Positions 47,381 to 59,396 of a stretch of DNA of 64,000 bases are shown here, piece by piece. The DNA lies in assembly GCA_028023455.1 (NCBI GenBank), contig JAQFVV010000320.1, forward strand, positions 952,883-1,016,882. Direction: 5' to 3'. Numbering within the stretch: the stretch's first letter is position 1; every line of letters begins with the position of its first letter. Position numbers and translations under genes: made by a program. The notes under the pieces are model-generated. The model was not told where the DNA came from and did not search any database. It was given only the letters and a program-made list of their open reading frames with translations. This stretch comes from Epiperipatus broadwayi (lineage: Eukaryota > Onychophora > Udeonychophora > Euonychophora > Peripatidae).

Positions 47381-49640
47381 TCAAATATTAATTTGGTGCT
47401 ACTCCAGCTCATGATCTTAAACCAAGAAAGGTAATTAGGCATAACTATATATGGACAGCCAGCCTGAGCATAGCAATTGGTGCAGTCAACAGGATTGGAA
47501 TGATAGAGATGAGATTCTCAATAAGGATTGAGTAAGTAACCAGTAGTATGGTAGCAATATCAAAAGTCAGCATTAGTGAATTTGACAGGTATATTCTGAC
47601 GCATTGGGTTTTATATGTAAAGCGACTTCAGATTTTTTTTCTAATAAGTAGTACTGATTGTTCTACTTTACAAATAGGTTATTGTAAACTGAACATTTCT
47701 AAAAAGCAGACATAATGAGAAGATAATAAAACTGAATAAGTTCTCCAATCCTCAACTATCCAAATACATCATGTAGGTATTCTAAAAGCAGATGATAGTC
47801 TAAAAAATGAAACAATTAGAGACTGATATTTTTGTGAGTCATGGCTAAGCCATGCCTTTATGGAAATTTCCTTGAAAAAGCCCACTTCAAACTAACAGAG
47901 CTAACAGCTATTTCCAATAAATTGCATACAGTGAACCTATCAGATGAGAAATAGATCATGAGATTTTACTGAAACAAGCCAGAGAATTTAAACACTTTTC
48001 CAGACTGGACATCCTTCAAGCATTAATCTATAAAACAACTGATACATCAAGAGAATATACTCCAACAAAGATGATAAACTGTTTTTATTGTGGAAATGTA
48101 GCCCATATGTCTTAAGAAGGTAAACAAAAACTTAAACTATAATCCATATCAGATACCTAATTTACATAAAGTATTGGTGTCAATGAGGAAAAGCTGCATA
48201 CTTACTAAAACTAAACCTTAATATTGCTTTCCAATGGATTCTAGTAACCAAACCCTTCATAGGTCTTTTCAATCATAATTATCCACTTTTTCAGATTACT
48301 ACTGCCCCAAATATATTTCAGGCAAAAATAGATACATTTCTAAGAGACATGGAAATGATGATCCCATACTTGGGTGATATTTTAATAAATACTGAGAGCT
48401 ATCACAATGTAAAACAGTAATGAAGTCTGGTGGCTTTTGAATTTTGGAGCCTAGTTGTACCCAGAAAAGTATGTATGGAAAGTCATTGAATTAACTTTTC
48501 TAGATATGTAATCAGCAGCCATAGCCAGAAACAAACCACCAAAGAAGGCAAATGCTGTCAAAAATGCCTCTCAAAACCATGTAATGCAAAGGAGCTGTAA
48601 ATCTTTCTGGATTTTGTTAACTATTTTGAATTTCCTTAAAGGAAAGGCCCATGTAACTCAATCTTTATATAAATTTCTTTTTAAAAAATGAGCATCGGAA
48701 TTGGGAGACCAAACAAAAAAAAAACAGGTTTCAAGAAAACTAAAGCATTACTAACATCCAATAGCCTTCTCATACATTATGATGACAAACTGAATGTCAT
48801 ATTAATAATTGATGCATCAGAGTATGAATTGGATGCAGTTCTGTGCCACTTCACCAATGTAGGGGAGAGACCAATCACTTTCACATCTCAGACTTTATCA
48901 AAAGCCAAAAAAACAAAAACTACAGCCAGTTGGATAAAGAAGCACTGATAATTGTAATCAGGATCAAAAAGATTCCATTAATACATTTACAGTAGAAAAT
49001 TCTAGATCACAAACCATAAACCATTGCTGCGGGTATTAGCAAAAGATAAAACAGCTTCAGAATACCTGAATTCTAAAATGATATGCTGGCTGCATCTTTT
49101 GACTGAGTACAATTATGAAATAGTTTTCATGAAGGGTAGCATCATTCAACATGTGTCCAGACAAAACATTTGTCAAGATAAAAACAAAAATCCTATAACC
49201 AATGTATGCGTAAGTCACATACACAAACTAAAGCCCAAAATTGTCAATAACAAGAAATAACTAAATGAACCAAGACAGTTCTGAGTTACCAACTTTTACT
49301 AAGATGGTTTACAAAAGAATGACCTGCAAGATGTCCACGATGTGGAGAGTGTGTGAAAATTTATCAGTTACAAATGTTGCATCCTTACAGGTGATAAAGT
49401 AGTTATACCAAGTACCAACCTCAAAAAAGCAATAAACATTATTCAACAAAACTATTTCAGAATAGAAAGAGCAAAGACTATGTCTTATGGCCAGGGTTTA
49501 TTAGTGACCTGGAAGATATCAAAAAATTTGGTGTGCCAAACCATGGCTAATCTTCAGAATAAAGAAATGTGTGAGATGACAACTTGTTCAAAAGCTGTGA
49601 CAATATCTGCCATGGAGAGAACACATGTTTAAATACTAAT
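47381..49640 (+). pseudogene. Second Ty3/gypsy relic (gag knuckle to RNase H)
   Basis: A CFYCGNVAHMS zinc-knuckle remnant, its last cysteine lost, lies at 48075-48110. RT follows with a large part deleted: TKTKLNIAFQWILV-like sequence at about 48200, then APNIFQAKIDTFLRDMEMMI and PYLGDILINTE at 48310-48390, where the catalytic YLDD reads YLGD. RNase H is at 48688-48948: IIDASEYELDAVLCHF and RPITFTSQTLSKAKKTKTTA. The following segment, LNSKMICWLHLLTEYNYEIV and FMKGSIIQHVSRQN, is at 49024-49260. Integrase was not recognised and no LTRs were seen. It is more decayed than the copy at 16.7-20.9 kb. Confidence 0.75.
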
Positions 49641-49971
49641 CAATGCGCAAAATCACATCTGGGCATAATTATTCCAAAAAAAAATAAATTTAAAAAATAA
49701 ATTTAAATTTAACATGAGCTGCATTCATTTATTCCAAAAGAAAAGTAAGAAATAAAAAAAGAAATTCAATTTAGTTGTAAATGTGGTGTAAAATTCATTG
49801 ACATTTAAAAATAATTTGTGTTGGTTGGTTATGGTAGAAACCTAGAATTAAGATGATCCATCTCCATAATTCTTTCAACAAGAATGATAATCTTAAAAGT
49901 TTTATTTTTTATATATTACATTATTTAGAATATAAATAAATCATTTTTTATAGCACGATGTTTGTAAACTG
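49641..49971. other. AT-rich spacer, no gene seen
   Basis: A/T-rich flank between the gypsy relic and the hairpin; nothing recognised. Confidence 0.45.
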
Positions 49972-50026
49972 TAATATTTAACACAGCATTACGCTGTTGC
50001 ACAGCGTAATGCTGTGTTAAATATTA
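49972..50026. repeat. Perfect 26-bp inverted repeat with 3-base loop
   Basis: TAATATTTAACACAGCATTA plus CGCTGT is followed by TGC and then the exact complement, ending in AAATATTA. All 26 pairs match. It could be a miniature foldback element or a strong RNA/DNA hairpin. TTATTTAGAATAT occurs on both sides (about 49920 and 50026). Confidence 0.95.
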
Positions 50027-50097
50027 TTTAGAATATTGTTCAGAGCATTATTATTTCTTTCAAAAAATGAAAAATTTTTTTTATTATATTTTGATTT

Positions 50098-50790
50098 ACA
50101 AATATCAAACTTATTCTACCCACAACTTTGACACAATTCACTCTAAATAAATACAGTAATGATTATTACAAATTATTTATTAAACTAGAGATTTTCTCTA
50201 GCCCAGTTATAAATTTTTAAAATTCAGTTAAGGATTAATATATGTTTTTTTTTAATCAAACACACACACATACATGGAGTTATTCACATTTCTCTTTCCC
50301 ATATGTAACATTTTTATAACTATAGTAAATAATCTACAATAGCACTACACATTCTTTTGGAAACATGAATAAAAATATAATAAAAGTCAAATAGCCATCA
50401 AAATGAATTTCACGCTGAACCAGTACTTATTAGTTGGCCCAGATCACCTTCTTCCATTTATATCTTCATCATATGTACAGTATTTATCAATAGTAAATTG
50501 TTATCTTTTCATTTAAAGTATCAAACTTACTCAACCCACAACTATGACACAAACAACTCTAGATAAATACAGTAATGATTATCATTAATCATTTACTAAA
50601 CTAGAGATTTTCTCTAGTCCTGATATAAACTTTAAATATCAATTAAATATTAATATACCTGTTTTTTTATTAGACCCACACACATGGAGTTAGTCACACG
50701 TCTCTAACCCATGTGTAACATCTTTTTATAATTATATTAAATAATCTCCACACTACCACACATTCTTTTAAAAACATCTTAATAAAGACA
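50098..50790. repeat. Direct duplication of ~275 bp, period ~420 bp
   Basis: 50098-50372 and 50518-50790 share the same order: ATCAAACTTA, ACAGTAATGATTAT, AAACTAGAGATTTTCTCTAG, CACACACATGGAGTTA and ACACATTCTTTT. The ~145 bp between them holds a minus-strand family C scrap (GCTGAACCAGTACTTATTAG, TTGGCCCAGATCA). The second copy may also have included the spacer originally. Confidence 0.85.
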
Positions 50791-52934
50791 CCTTTTTTTT
50801 CAACAAAAAAACATATAATGTAGAAATAAGGCATATTAATTTTTTTTAAAAAAAAAAAAAAAAGGTAGGATGAAAATAAATGAGTGAATTCAAATTATGT
50901 CAGAAGTGAATAATAAAAATCACTAAAGTTTAAGAATAATCAGTCTTGGTAGTTCTGTCAAATGATTTATGATCTTAAAATCAATTCTTTGGTAAAGCCA
51001 AAAAAATAAAACATTCAAGATGTGTGTAATACGTGGGGGGAAAAAATCATTATTACTGATGGATTACTTTCTAAGTTATAAAAGTATGAATCCTTGCTTT
51101 ATTTTATAAATGTAATGAAGGCTTTTAAAAACCTGGAGGAAGGAGAAATTTGGATATTAAAAAAATCATTTTTTTACTACATAAATTATTTTTATGAGAA
51201 TAATTTATTTTTTGGAAAAGAAAAAGAGTGTACGATTAATTATTAAAAGACTTTTGATTCAAATTGAGCAGGTAAAATGAATATGAATAGATTGCATGCA
51301 GCAGCCAATATAGCTTTTATTTCTGAGTTTAAGATAAAGGAAATGCTATGGTCTTCTTTCTTAAATACTTAAGTTTTTTTTTTAATGAGATATGAGTTGG
51401 GTTTCTTAAAAACAGGATGAGTGAGTGCGTGTGTGTGTGTGGATAATGAATCTCTTTTATATCCATAATCATTAGGGGGTGGGAATATGGTTCTCATTTC
51501 CTGGTGGCCTCAAATTGTTAGCAGAAGCAACAATTGGCAATTAAGAACAGAAGGAGCTAAAATCCCCTAGATGTGTTTACTTCCATTTATTTATCTAGTT
51601 ACAACTGAAAAACACTTTTATGTGAAAAAAAAAATGCATAAATTGGAATAAGAACTAGATATGACAAGTTGTTTGGAAAAGTGAACATGGATTTTACTAT
51701 AATATAAGTTGCATGAGATTTATTAAAAATAATAGGTGAAGAGCAATGTATCAAGTACAGTGACAAGATTAGTTTCTCTTTAATGCATGAATATTAAATG
51801 CAAATAATTCAGTTGTGTCCCAAATTCTCATTGTAATAAAGAAATAGAAGAATTTTATATAGATCTATAGAAAAAAATTTATCAGAGGTTTTAATGCAAG
51901 AACTGAACATAATTGAGTGATGGAAATTTTGTATATGAATTCAGAAATGAAAGGGTTAAAGATTCAAGGATTTATAGGAAAAACTGCATATTAGAAATTT
52001 TTTTTTAAAGAAAAATATAAAACTGAAATCAATCTCAAAGCATTCAAATGAAGATGCATGGTACAGTTGTATTAAATTTTGACTTATGGAAAATATGTAT
52101 TTCAAAACTATAATAAGGTCAATAGATTCATTTCAAAAAGTTATCAATGATTAGAAAGATGTAAAATATATTTTGATGCAAATATAGATAAACTAAATCT
52201 GTTAAAAAAGATACTTTTAACTTTTAGAAATACTTCAAAGAATTTATGATGAAACGTGCAAATCATTTTAAAATATTAATGCTTTTTTAATGCACATTTA
52301 GTCTCCCTGATGTAATTATATCCACAATAACATATCAGTTTACATACTGAGATGGTATTTTCTGCCAGCTTATCGGTAAATATATGTTTAATTTTGAGTT
52401 AGGTATAAAGTAGTTTTATTAAAAATATATAACATTATTTTAATCTTTTAAATCTGTCTTAAAAGTTTTTTTTCTTATAGAAAAAAATTAGAATTTCTTC
52501 AATTTTAATTAATTCTTTATCTGAAAATTGAAGATAAAAATAGATCTTGAGTTTTTGCCAACGTTTCTCTTTTGTGTTTTAAATTATAATTCTTGGAAGA
52601 ACATGGGTTGAGGGGGGAATAAAAATTAGTTTGTGCAATTAACTCTATTGTTAAAACTACAGATACTAAAAATATTTAATTAGAATTATCACTAGAGTCC
52701 ATCTATTACGCTAATTAAGCAAGAATGTTTCCACTGATTAAAAAAAAGGTATATGACAAAAAAGGATAATTTGGAAGTATAAAGACGCATCTGGAAATAA
52801 ATCAATAAATGTGAATCCTATTGTCAACAAAATGGATAAATTACAGAGTTTTCTTTTGTTAAATCAGTTGGGACCATTAAAAAGGTTACAAATCCAGAAC
52901 TGTTGCTAGAAAACATTATTAACCAGTGCCAAGA
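50791..52934. other. AT-rich stretch, no gene seen
   Basis: Long A runs near 50850, a GT microsatellite near 51428-51441, otherwise featureless. No motif-bearing ORF. Confidence 0.5.
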
Positions 52935-52982
52935 AAATGTTCTCATGCTAGAGAACATTTAAGAAACTTTCCCAATGGGAAA
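52935..52982. repeat. Two adjacent short perfect hairpins
   Basis: AAATGTTCTC-ATGCTA-GAGAACATTT (52935-52960) and TTTCCC-AAT-GGGAAA (52968-52982), separated by 7 bases. They precede a locally G/C-richer segment. Confidence 0.85.
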
Positions 52983-53884
52983 TTTGTCTCCCTGTTACAT
53001 CTGGGGCGACCCAAGTCATCATCAACCATGGACCAGAGGGGGTTAACTAGCCCGCCAAGGATGTCTAGAAAAGCCAACAGACAACACACATGATTCATGT
53101 CAGCATATAAGAACTTTGATCATCTGGAGAAAGTTGAATCATTGATCAATCGGGTAACTATGAACTGTTTACTTAGCAAACTTTTATTCCATCTTGTGTA
53201 ATAGAAATATATTGTCCATTACTTGTGTTAAATGTTTCAACAATAGAGTGTAGGATTATTAATGGGAATTTTTATTATGTTATTTTAACTTAATTAAAAA
53301 TAGGGGGTTTAAGCTGATAGATTATTTAAATATGTTTTTTGTATGCATTTTATAATAATTCAATGTATGAATGAGATTTTTTTTTTTTTTTGAATAATGT
53401 TAACTGCTTGATCTTGAAAGATAAAGGGGGATTAAGAGGGTTCAGTTAAATGTTCTGACAATAAGCAACAGAAAAACCTTATCTCAGAACCAGGTGTATG
53501 GAAAATGGATACCCAGACAACTATAAGCAAACAATGGACACTTACATCGTCCATTAAGATTAGAATATATTTAACCTTAGAGAGGGTTTGAGTGTTGCCA
53601 TTCAGCAAACACTTATTAGTAAGCCACCTGAGAGTTTCATACCTACTTGATCAGGGCTGCCATAATCAACTGAAACTGCTGTTGTACATAGGATTAGTGA
53701 TGGCACATGTTCCCTTGAGAAAAGAATATTTGTTAAATAATTTGGATTGCATTTAAAAATAGGTAATGTTTGCATTTAAATTTAAGTTTATATTTGTTCT
53801 TTATAGAAAAGATATGAGTCAGTTTAGAATGCTATAGAAAAAGAGAGAATATGCATTTAATTTGAGAGTGAATATAATAAATCA
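52983..53884. other. G/C-richer island of unknown origin
   Basis: It contains TCTGGGGCGACCCAAG near 53000, GGACCAGAGGGGGTTAACTA, and a purine tract AAAGGGGGATTAAGAGGG near 53422-53441. These look loosely like a retroelement primer-binding site and polypurine tract, but I found no matching LTR pair and no coding motif. Unassigned. Confidence 0.3.
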
Positions 53885-53915
53885 TTATGGAGAGTTTTGC
53901 CTGTTTTTATAATAA
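53885..53915. mobile_element. Family A terminal fragment
   Basis: TATGGAGAGTTTTGCCTGTT: the inner TIR only. Confidence 0.6.
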
Positions 53916-54059
53916 AATCTCTAAATGTCATATTTGAGTATCTTTGTTTTAATTTAGTTATTAGTTAAATAATTAAGTATCCATTTGGTAGAATTAAAAT
54001 CTGCATAAGATTACATTTTAAAAATATATTTGGTGATCGTCATTCGTAAATAAATAAAT

Positions 54060-55010
54060 CACTATGATTGTAAAATGTGCTTTCCAATCTGGTTCTAGGT
54101 TATTAGCCTAGTGGCACCTTCATCTGGCCATTTTTGGTAATCTTCGTAAAATTATGGACAATGTCAAAATGTAGTGGCACAATATAATATTATGTTTGTT
54201 GACTTTATCAATACAGTCTTTTTCATTAATAACTAACCGTCCAGTATTTGCAGCAACTTTAAATGCAATATTAAAATCAGCAGATGCCAATGATGTAATC
54301 TAACTACACACAATATCATTGATATAAGGCAATGCTATCCACCTTTTCTTTTCCATATTATCTTTTATCCATCTATCTCTAAACTTATATAGTGCATATA
54401 AAATATTTTTTCTACTATATCCCACTTTCTATAAATCATTAATATATCTTTCAATATTAGCCATTTTATCACTATGAAATTTACATAAAACATCATTTCT
54501 AAAAAGAAATGTTCTAAAACCAACTAATTTATAGATAAGTGGATCATTTGAATTTCGATGCACAAATCTTCTAATTGATAATGGTTTCAACACCATTTTA
54601 TTATTCATTTTATTACCTTCTCTCTATAAAATTAAGTCCAGATATTTTATCCTATTCTCACTATCTTCAGAATTAATAGTCCACATCAATCATCAATATC
54701 ATTTAATTTAATAAATAGATTTTGCACTATATATATATTTGTTCCAACAATAAGTATATCATCAATATCATTTAATTTAATAAATAGATTTTGCACTATA
54801 TATATATTTGTTCCAACAATAAGTATATCATCTGCATAACTAAAATAACTTTTAACACCCATCAAAAAATATTCTTTTAAAATATTTTCTTTGTAATATG
54901 ATACCACATAACTACATATAATTTCTGAAACAGGTAAAATCCATAGGCCCACTTTCATCCATCATATACAACTGATTTTCAAATGTAGCCACCAAACTTC
55001 TGATTAATAA
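54060..55010 (-). pseudogene. Penelope-like element RT relic with duplicated active-site segment
   Basis: On the minus strand an open frame at 54686-54958 holds KSYFSYADDILIVGTNIYIV followed by QNLFIKLNDIDD, with the 23-residue block from DDILIVG to LNDI present twice. Past frameshifts come a decayed T..SE....IKYLDLIL, RRFVHRNSNDPLIYKL, a FR segment, and IERYINDL.KVGYSRKNIL. Finally there is AFKVAANTGRLVINEKDCID near 54230-54290, the region before the GIY-YIG nuclease. This LD...R...K...S..P...K order is characteristic of PLE RTs. The endonuclease itself is not readable. The copia/gypsy alternative is disfavoured by the downstream order. Confidence 0.65.
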
Positions 55011-55491
55011 ATAACAATAAATCTTTCATAAGCATGCAGTAATACTTGCATACAGTAAGACTGAAGTTTATTAATACTATATACTTAAGCCATATTTAAA
55101 GAAAGTGTTTGATGGGAAATTGTATCTATTTCTTTACCCATCAGCTGCACATATGCCAAGGATTTTTTGAAATTTAAAAGTGCATAAAGAAAAGTTACCT
55201 ATTAGACTCTTAAAAAATATTCCAGCTCATGATAAAAGCAAGAAAGTCTCCAATTTTAAAATCTTGTTTCACAAAAGGTCAAGAAAATAAGTGTACTTAA
55301 ATTAATTGACATTGTTAAGAAAAGAAATGGAATGTTTCATAGTACCATTGTCTCCTTTTGTGGGAGGAGATATGTAACCATTGTTGTAGTGATGCCAAAG
55401 TTACATTGTGATTATATTTTAAAAAATAACATGTGGGTGCTTACTTATGCATATATATATATATGTTAAAACGAAGATTTGCACGGGTTAA
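55011..55491. other. AT-rich spacer, no gene seen
   Basis: A/T-rich DNA between the PLE and the MITE; nothing recognised. Confidence 0.45.
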
Positions 55492-55861
55492 ATATATAAA
55501 ATACATATTTTGCGGGTTCATCCGTGTTAAAAACTTTTAATATTAATATACTGACATTTCAACTTGGTCACACAAGCCATCCACAGAGTTATAAAAGGTA
55601 GAAAGAAAATGTTAAAATTCCACCAATAGCAAAAAATGTTAAATTTAGGAATGTTTTTTAAAAAAAATCTTTCCAAATAGGAGGAAGTTTACATGTATCA
55701 TCTCGCTTATTGATTCAAATCAGTGATTGTAGCGCCTCTCCAACCGTTTTTCTATCTTTTATAACTCTGTGGATGGCTTGTGTGACCAAGTCGAAACGTC
55801 AGTATATTAATATTAAAAGTTTTTAACACGGATGAACCCGCAAAATATGTATTTTATATAT
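55492..55861. mobile_element. MITE with ~112-bp terminal inverted repeats
   Basis: The left arm 55492-55607 (ATATATAAAATACATATTTT, GCGGGTTCATCCGTGTTAAA, ACACAAGCCATCCACAGAGT) is the complement of the right arm 55749-55861 with few mismatches. The ~140-bp interior is unrelated between the two halves and non-coding. The ends are A/T microsatellite-like, so the TSD cannot be defined. It differs from family A and from the 10.6-kb hairpin. Confidence 0.85.
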
Positions 55862-56784
55862 ACAAGATGGAAATAAATAAATAAGGAATGAAATATCCAG
55901 ATGCAGAAAACAATTTTGTGAATAAAGATTTTATTTATTTAGTAAATATTCACTAATATATTCCTTTAATTAATTTTCCCTTTGTTAGAAAACAGATTGC
56001 TTTATAAATTGATTAAAGAGACAATCTCAAAAATTTATAAACAAAGCAAAATTTTTTTGCATTTAAATGAGGTTAATAATATATAAAAGAGATGACTTTC
56101 TCTCTCTCACTGCACACTTTTGTTTGAAAAAGTGGAAGAGGATAAAAATTAACTATTAAATTAAACATTGTACAAGAGAGAGTCAATTTTTATTTTAATT
56201 ACTTTCATTTATTAAAAGTTATGAAAATACTCATTATATTTGGAAGTTCTTTTAACATGGAGTCCTAAACCAAAGCAAGTAGTATATTTACTCTTATCCT
56301 CAGTACATTGTCCAGTGCTTTCCCTGTCAACTATAATAAGCTTATAGGAAGATAAAGAAACAGAATCTTGCAGATAAATTGCCAAGAAAATTTTTTTGTT
56401 TCAAGCAAAATAAAATAATAACACTATGTATAACTATATTCAATGTTTGAGTGATAATAATTCAAAAACAGAAAGATATTCAAAGAAAGATTTTCAAGAT
56501 GCAATGATAAGATAGTCTAAAGAAAAGAAATTTAATGTTATATACAGTATATATTTTTAATATTCAAGACAAACATATTGAACTATAAAAGAATATAGAA
56601 TGAAAAACTGAAATTTGAGATTGTAAGTGTGACAGTATATTTTGTTTATGAATGAAACTGTTTTAATGAAACAAATAGCAATTTCTTTTTTATATAATAC
56701 ATATGTAAGAAGTTATAACAAATGGAGAAATACAAGATTTGAATTTTTGTCCTGATATCCAACCTGAGAGGTATTCAAGAGAAA
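55862..56784. other. AT-rich stretch, no gene seen
   Basis: Includes CTTTCTCTCTCTCACTGCAC near 56097. No ORF or repeat structure recognised. Confidence 0.5.
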
Positions 56785-57745
56785 ATCTACAAATAATATT
56801 CTATTATAGGTGATTTTAACCCAGACTTTCAAACTCCCTTCAGTTATCCAATCTATCTCATAAAATCAATACCCCTGACCATACACATATGATAAAAAAG
56901 ATAAATGATCTCCAATATATGTATTTCATGCTCAGCCAGCACTTTTTAGTTGGTCTAGTACTCAGTTTATATTAAGATAGAAAATCTTCAAACTTTAATT
57001 CACAAGTTTCAATCCACTCCATCATTCAACTTTTCAGCCTTCCATACCATTGAAAATCTGAAGATGGATTATCCAAATCCCTTGAACATGCCAATATTAT
57101 TGTCATGCCTATGTTGACCTTAAGTCATTCTAATCCCTCATGTATAAAAGTTTGTCTATTTAAATATACAGAAGAGGGATGGGCAGGATACCCTCAAATC
57201 CCCTATAACTACATCTAAACTCCAGGAATATAAAGTGTACCTGTATCTAAATATTACAGATTCCTTCTGCATTCTGTGTATCCCTCCTCTGTGTATTTAA
57301 ATGAACAAGGTTTTATACATGAGGAGTCAAAATGACTTAAAGTCAACATGGGCATGACAATAATATTGGCATCACCAAGGAATTTAGGCCTTCTATCATT
57401 AGTACTTAAATGGTATGGAAGACTGAAGTGCTGAATAATAGAGTAGATTAAAGTTTGTCGATTAAAGTTTGATGATTTGCTATCTTAATATAAACTGAAG
57501 ACTGATAATATATGAGTGGAAGATGATGATCTGGACCAACCTGATAAGTGATGGTTTAGCATGAAATATGTATATTGGAGACAGTTTATCTTTTTCATGT
57601 GTGTGGTCATGTGTACCAGTTATATGAGATCAGTTGTATGAGATAGATTTGATAAGTGAAGGCAGCTTGAAAGTGTGGGTTTAAATCTCCTATAATTACA
57701 TGTAAGCTCTAGGGCTATAAAGTATATCTGTGTTTAAATATTAAA
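56785..57745. mobile_element. Family C foldback repeat, copy 2, ~960 bp
   Basis: The left arm (56785-57150, minus orientation: CCAGACTTTCAAACTCCCTT, ATATGTATTTCATGCTCAGC, TAGTACTCAGTTTATATTAA) is an imperfect complement of the right arm (57320-57720: AAGTCAACATGGGCATGACA, GATGATGATCTGGACCAACC, GTGTGTGGTCATGTGTACCA, TGTGGGTTTAAATCTCCTAT). The centre (57180-57320) carries CTCAAATCCCCTATAAC and AATATTACAGATTCC, the B box and the segment downstream of it, as in the 34.4-kb centre. It is non-coding. Confidence 0.7.
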
Positions 57746-58989
57746 TAATATTCTATTGATTTGTTCTTTCATTAATAAATTATTTTATTAATTGTTAATT
57801 AGTCTGATTGTTATTTTATGCATATACTAAAGCCAGTATGGTTTATAACAATTTTTCATTTTCTAAAAATACATGAATTAATTATCCCTAATTAGTACAC
57901 TGCCATAATACCTTTTGTTTTATATAACACATGTTAACAATAATAACATTAGTGCCACACACATAGAACTTGCAGAAAGAAAAACCCTCACAGCTCTGAG
58001 AACATGCTCCCCAATGTGTCAAGTTTGGAATGAGCAGTTATAAAAGCAAATGGTTAATACTTGTTTTGTGGTGATTTATATATATTAAATCCAAATACTA
58101 CTCTTCAATTTTGCTGCTATATAACTGTTGATTATTTATTTAATAGATTACTCTAGAACTATTATTTGTTTCTCATTTTTGCTTATCTACAGCACTATTT
58201 GGCTATTCTACACATAGTTACTACTACAATATATATAACACTTCCAGGTTTAAAAAAATGTTACAATGCTATCATATGAAAACAAAAAGATATGACTAAA
58301 GTTAAACTCTAAAAAAACAAACAATGTTCAAAAAATGTTTTAAAAAGAAGATTGATAATAATGAATTCAAAGGAACATACATATAAAACTGTGTTTATTA
58401 TAATTTATTTTTAAAACAAAGATTTAGATATATCATAGCAGTTTAAAGTCTTTAGATTATATAAAAAAATATTGTGAAAAGAGTCTTGTGAATCTTGTAT
58501 TGTCATAATTTTCAACTCAGAATTTTATACAATTAGTTACTAAATTGACTTAAATGCACTCCTTCATAAAAACTTGTATCATATATTGTACTCTTTTTAT
58601 AGAGATGAAACATTCTAGAATCTAATATTAAAATTTATAATAATGTTATTGTTTTTTATATACATTTGTATGTTTTAATTTGGTTTTTCATATCAAAAGT
58701 TATCTTTTGAAACATATACTAGATCAGATGAGTAAACTGTCATTTGAATGTCTTCCAATGTGATGTTTTATTAAGTGTTATTGCTTGGTAATTGAAATCT
58801 TGAAAAATTTGCTTAGCAAAGATACATAAATGATTAGCACTAATATATCTTTTTTTCTTTCCAATTTTAAATACATGTATTATGTTTGAGAAGTGACTTT
58901 TGAATAATGACAATAACTATTAATATACTTTTAATAGATGTTAATATTAGTGCAAGAAATAATAGACTAATTTGTGAGGGATATGTCTA
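57746..58989. other. AT-rich stretch, no gene seen
   Basis: A slightly richer patch near 57960-58040 (CCCTCACAGCTCTGAGAACA) is unassigned; otherwise featureless. Confidence 0.5.
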
Positions 58990-59250
58990 TTGGTAAAGTT
59001 GATTTTAAGTACGATAAGGATGCCCTATAAAAAAGGGAGAAGTGTATATGAATTAAAACTGAAAGAGAATGTATTATTGGGTGACTTAATAGTCAGGGAA
59101 TGTCAGGATGTGAAAATTAAAAGAGGTAGAGAGAAAAATATCAGGATCTGTGTGTTAAATACTGGTGTTTGGAAAATTGCTAGAGTATTATATGATAGGA
59201 TTCTATATAAAAAAACAAAAACAAATAAATATCAAATAAGCATAGCTTAA
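58990..59250 (+). CDS. Unassigned 86-codon ORF
   Basis: Open from ATG at 58990 to a stop at 59248-59250 in AT-rich DNA. The product is basic, with STIRMPYKKGRSVYELKLKE near its start and KNIRICVLNTGVWKIARVLY further on. The second part loosely recalls the start of LINE endonucleases (R-V-x-x-L-N-x-G), but the following residues do not continue the motif. Its purine-rich codon use differs from nearby random ORFs. It may be a retroelement or exon fragment, or chance. Confidence 0.25.
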   Translation: MVKLILSTIRMPYKKGRSVYELKLKENVLLGDLIVRECQDVKIKRGREKNIRICVLNTGVWKIARVLYDRILYKKTKTNKYQISIA

Positions 59251-59396
59251 AGTATATAAACTATGAAAAAATAATCCTCTTTACATCAGCAAACAATAAG
59301 AGATAGATTAGACCTATCTATTCTTTAAACTTACAATGTTAAATACGTTTTGATCTATTGTAGTAAAAATTCAGAATGAAAATAATGTTTTTAGAC

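Noticed and set aside
52902-53000. A short LTR ending in TGTTACA followed by a primer-binding site
   Set aside because: No matching second LTR was found within several kilobases, and the TG start is arbitrary.
54080-54140. Second hammerhead-like motif (CAGATGA with a CTAGG/CCTAG stem)
   Set aside because: The invariant U of CUGANGA is an A and no GAAAC follows the stem; too little to call.
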